Notes under the pieces: generated by a model
What the model was told of the DNA's origin: nothing
Databases searched by the model: none
The model's input: only the letters and a program-made list of their open reading frames with translations
Shown here: positions 7,248 to 8,064 of the stretch, piece by piece
How positions within the stretch are numbered: the first letter of the stretch is position 1
Layout: every line of letters starts with the position of its first letter
Assembly (NCBI GenBank): GCA_016869915.1
Contig: VGDA01000151.1
Coordinates: 1-8,064, forward strand
Reading direction: 5' to 3'
DNA length: 8,064 nt
Source: Alphaproteobacteria bacterium
GTDB lineage: Bacteria > Pseudomonadota > Alphaproteobacteria > CACIAM-22H2
Position numbers and translations under genes: made by a program

Positions 7248-7876
7248 GGCCGCCTCGCGCCGCGCTTGCGTCGCTTCCGCGCGGGAGCGGGTCCCAGGAC
7301 GTGGCGCAGCATCTCCATCAGCGAGGCGATCAGGGCCTCCGGATCCGCGGCGGGATCGATGGCGCGGCGCAGGAAGAGCCCGTCGCCCAGGACCATGAGC
7401 ACCGGCACGAGGCGCGCGGGCGGCATGGCCGGGGCGATGCGCCCCGCGGCGACCTGGCGCTCGAGCGCGCGCATGAGGGACTCGCGCACGGTGCGGTCGA
7501 CGCTGCGGAAGCTGCGCGCGACGGCCTCGTTGCGGGTGGATTCCGCGGCGAGCTCGACCATCAGCCGGCGCTTGTGCGCGGGCCGCTCGACGACGTGGAA
7601 GCGCGCGCAGGCCTCGAGCGCCTCGGCGAAGTCTGGCGCCTCTGCGATCGCCTCGAAGTCGGCGGCGAAGCGCGCGCGGTCCCGCGCCGCGATGCCGGCG
7701 ATCAGGTCCTCCTTGGAGGCGAACCACACATAGGCGGCGCCGGCGCTGACCCGCGCCTCGCGCGCGATCTCGGCCATGGTCGTGGCGTGGAATCCGGAGC
7801 GCGCGAAGCAGAGTTCCGCCGCGTCGAGAAGCCGCTCGCGCCGCGCGGCCTGCTGGTCGTCCGAGAGCCTGGGCAT
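7244..7876 (-). CDS. TetR/AcrR-family transcriptional regulator of the efflux operon
   Basis: This is a 210-residue one-component repressor, normal length for TetR proteins, which bind DNA as dimers and release it when a ligand enters the C-terminal domain. Counting from the ATG, helix 1 begins near residue 9 (QAARRERLLDAAELCFARSG) and the helix-turn-helix spans about 32-51 (TTMAEIAREARVSAGAAYVWF), followed by the family-typical SKEDLI. The ligand and dimer domain (about 65-195) is not conserved enough to name a ligand. The last dozen residues are a basic tail (PARKRRKRGARRP). A TTG at 7888 in the same frame would add four residues (MIEP), but it sits inside the predicted operator and lacks a ribosome site, so I prefer the ATG at 7876, which also lacks a clear one. 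The gene overlaps the adaptor by 4 bp, which makes this pump its likely target. Repressor rather than activator is family-based inference. Confidence 0.93.
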   Translation of the reverse strand: MPRLSDDQQAARRERLLDAAELCFARSGFHATTMAEIAREARVSAGAAYVWFASKEDLIAGIAARDRARFAADFEAIAEAPDFAEALEACARFHVVERPAHKRRLMVELAAESTRNEAVARSFRSVDRTVRESLMRALERQVAAGRIAPAMPPARLVPVLMVLGDGLFLRRAIDPAADPEALIASLMEMLRHVLGPAPARKRRKRGARRP

Positions 7877-7887
7877 TGGTTCAATCA

Positions 7888-7905
7888 ATAATGAATGTTC
7901 GTTAT
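7888..7905 (-). promoter_or_regulatory. Putative TetR operator (18-bp inverted repeat)
   Basis: The + strand reads ATAATGAATGTTCGTTAT... with the repeat ATAATGAA-TG-TTCGTTAT. Eight-base arms meet at a 2-base centre and pair at 7 of 8 positions (the mismatch is A92-side T/G at the fourth pair from the centre side). Size, AT-rich character and location fit a palindromic TetR-dimer site. It covers the predicted transcription start and touches the -10 hexamer of the tetR promoter, so binding would block RNA polymerase. Binding by this particular TetR is inferred. Confidence 0.55.
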
Positions 7906-7934
7906 CGATATGACATGGGCTGGCAGCGAGTCAA
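7905..7934 (-). promoter_or_regulatory. Putative sigma-70-type promoter for tetR-adaptor-pump operon
   Basis: On the minus strand a -35-like TTGACT (7934-7929) is followed after 18 bases by TATCGA (7910-7905). The -35 matches consensus in five of six positions; the -10 matches only its first three. Transcription would start near 7898, leaving a leader of about 20 bases before the ATG at 7876. This is the only clearly AT-richer stretch in an otherwise extremely GC-rich window. The remaining DNA to the right edge (7935-8064) is GC-rich and holds no gene I can support. Confidence 0.45.
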
Positions 7935-8015
7935 TGGATCGGCGCGGAAGCGGGCATCGGGGCGATCGGCGTCCTGCCGCGGGCGCCTGGCCTCCGGCAC
8001 CATTTCCCTCCCCGT

Positions 8016-8035
8016 CGCCGCGCTGCCGCGCGGCG
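8016..8035. repeat. GC-rich inverted repeat (8-bp stem, 4-base loop)
   Basis: CGCCGCGC at 8016-8023 is the exact reverse complement of GCGCGGCG at 8028-8035, with loop TGCC. It lies upstream of the tetR promoter. No T-run follows on either strand, so a classical intrinsic terminator is not supported. It may insulate the operon from the gene beyond the right edge, or be a chance product of base composition. Confidence 0.3.
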
Positions 8036-8064
8036 CCACCCCTCCCATCCGCGCTCGCGCGCGG

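Noticed and set aside
1738..7398. A 1,886-codon open frame on the + strand, antisense to the whole operon
   Set aside because: Its product is low-complexity Arg/Asp/Ala/His-rich text with no domain, and it lies opposite four genes with clear family motifs. Stop codons are rare on the complementary frame of very GC-rich genes, so this is a shadow.
7248..7727. Upstream extension of the adaptor reading frame to 7727
   Set aside because: It runs through the tetR gene in another frame and would bury the signal peptide. The ATG at 7247 with GAGG and the ATGA overlap is the natural start.
7902..8064. Minus-strand frame open from the right edge, ending at TAA 7904-7902, with GGGGAGG just before an ATG at 8003 (33 codons)
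   Set aside because: The peptide is Arg/Pro/Asp-rich with no recognisable family, the purine run is only three bases from the ATG, and it runs through the predicted promoter. It could be the tail of a neighbouring gene or a leader peptide, but nothing supports it.
7910..8064. Plus-strand frame from ATG 7910 open to the right edge
   Set aside because: No ribosome site, and the product is low-complexity Pro/Arg/Ala. It looks like non-coding GC-rich DNA.

Overview
The window is very GC-rich DNA with strong G/C bias at third codon positions, from a Gram-negative bacterium. It encodes an inner-membrane RND pump with a periplasmic adaptor, and the rhodanese protein resembles multidomain forms that I recall from Alphaproteobacteria and Betaproteobacteria. 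An alphaproteobacterium is my best guess, but the sequence alone does not fix the taxon.

Layout. The left edge (2-832, + strand) holds the C-terminal part of a multidomain rhodanese protein that begins outside the window. Everything else that is clearly coding lies on the minus strand and reads right to left: a TetR-family regulator (7876-7244), an RND periplasmic adaptor (7247-6087), an RND inner-membrane transporter (6090-2995), a fusion of a redoxin-like domain to a 2-oxoglutarate/Fe(II) oxygenase (2961-1798), and a DapA-superfamily lyase or aldolase (1745-840). The rhodanese and DapA-like genes converge with 7 bp between their stop codons. The right edge (7877-8064) holds an AT-richer promoter/operator island and GC-rich DNA with no gene I can support.

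How the genes work together. tetR, adaptor and pump are joined by two 4-bp ATGA start/stop overlaps, so they form one translationally coupled unit. The only AT-rich promoter-like stretch lies just upstream of tetR. It carries an 18-bp near-perfect inverted repeat over the predicted -10 and start of transcription, which fits TetR autorepression relieved by an effector that the pump probably exports. No outer-membrane channel gene is present, so a TolC-like protein must come from elsewhere. The oxygenase follows the pump by 33 bp in the same reading frame, and the lyase follows 52 bp later behind a small GC hairpin. Both may belong to the operon, but a shared function with the pump is inference.

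The most unusual points are the oxygenase fusion, whose redoxin half lacks the peroxidatic cysteine; the DapA-like protein, which keeps the Schiff-base lysine but has lost the Thr/Tyr relay; the regulator's operator; and an 18-bp tandem duplication across the oxygenase start codon. I see no CRISPR array, tRNA, rRNA, insertion sequence or prophage gene.
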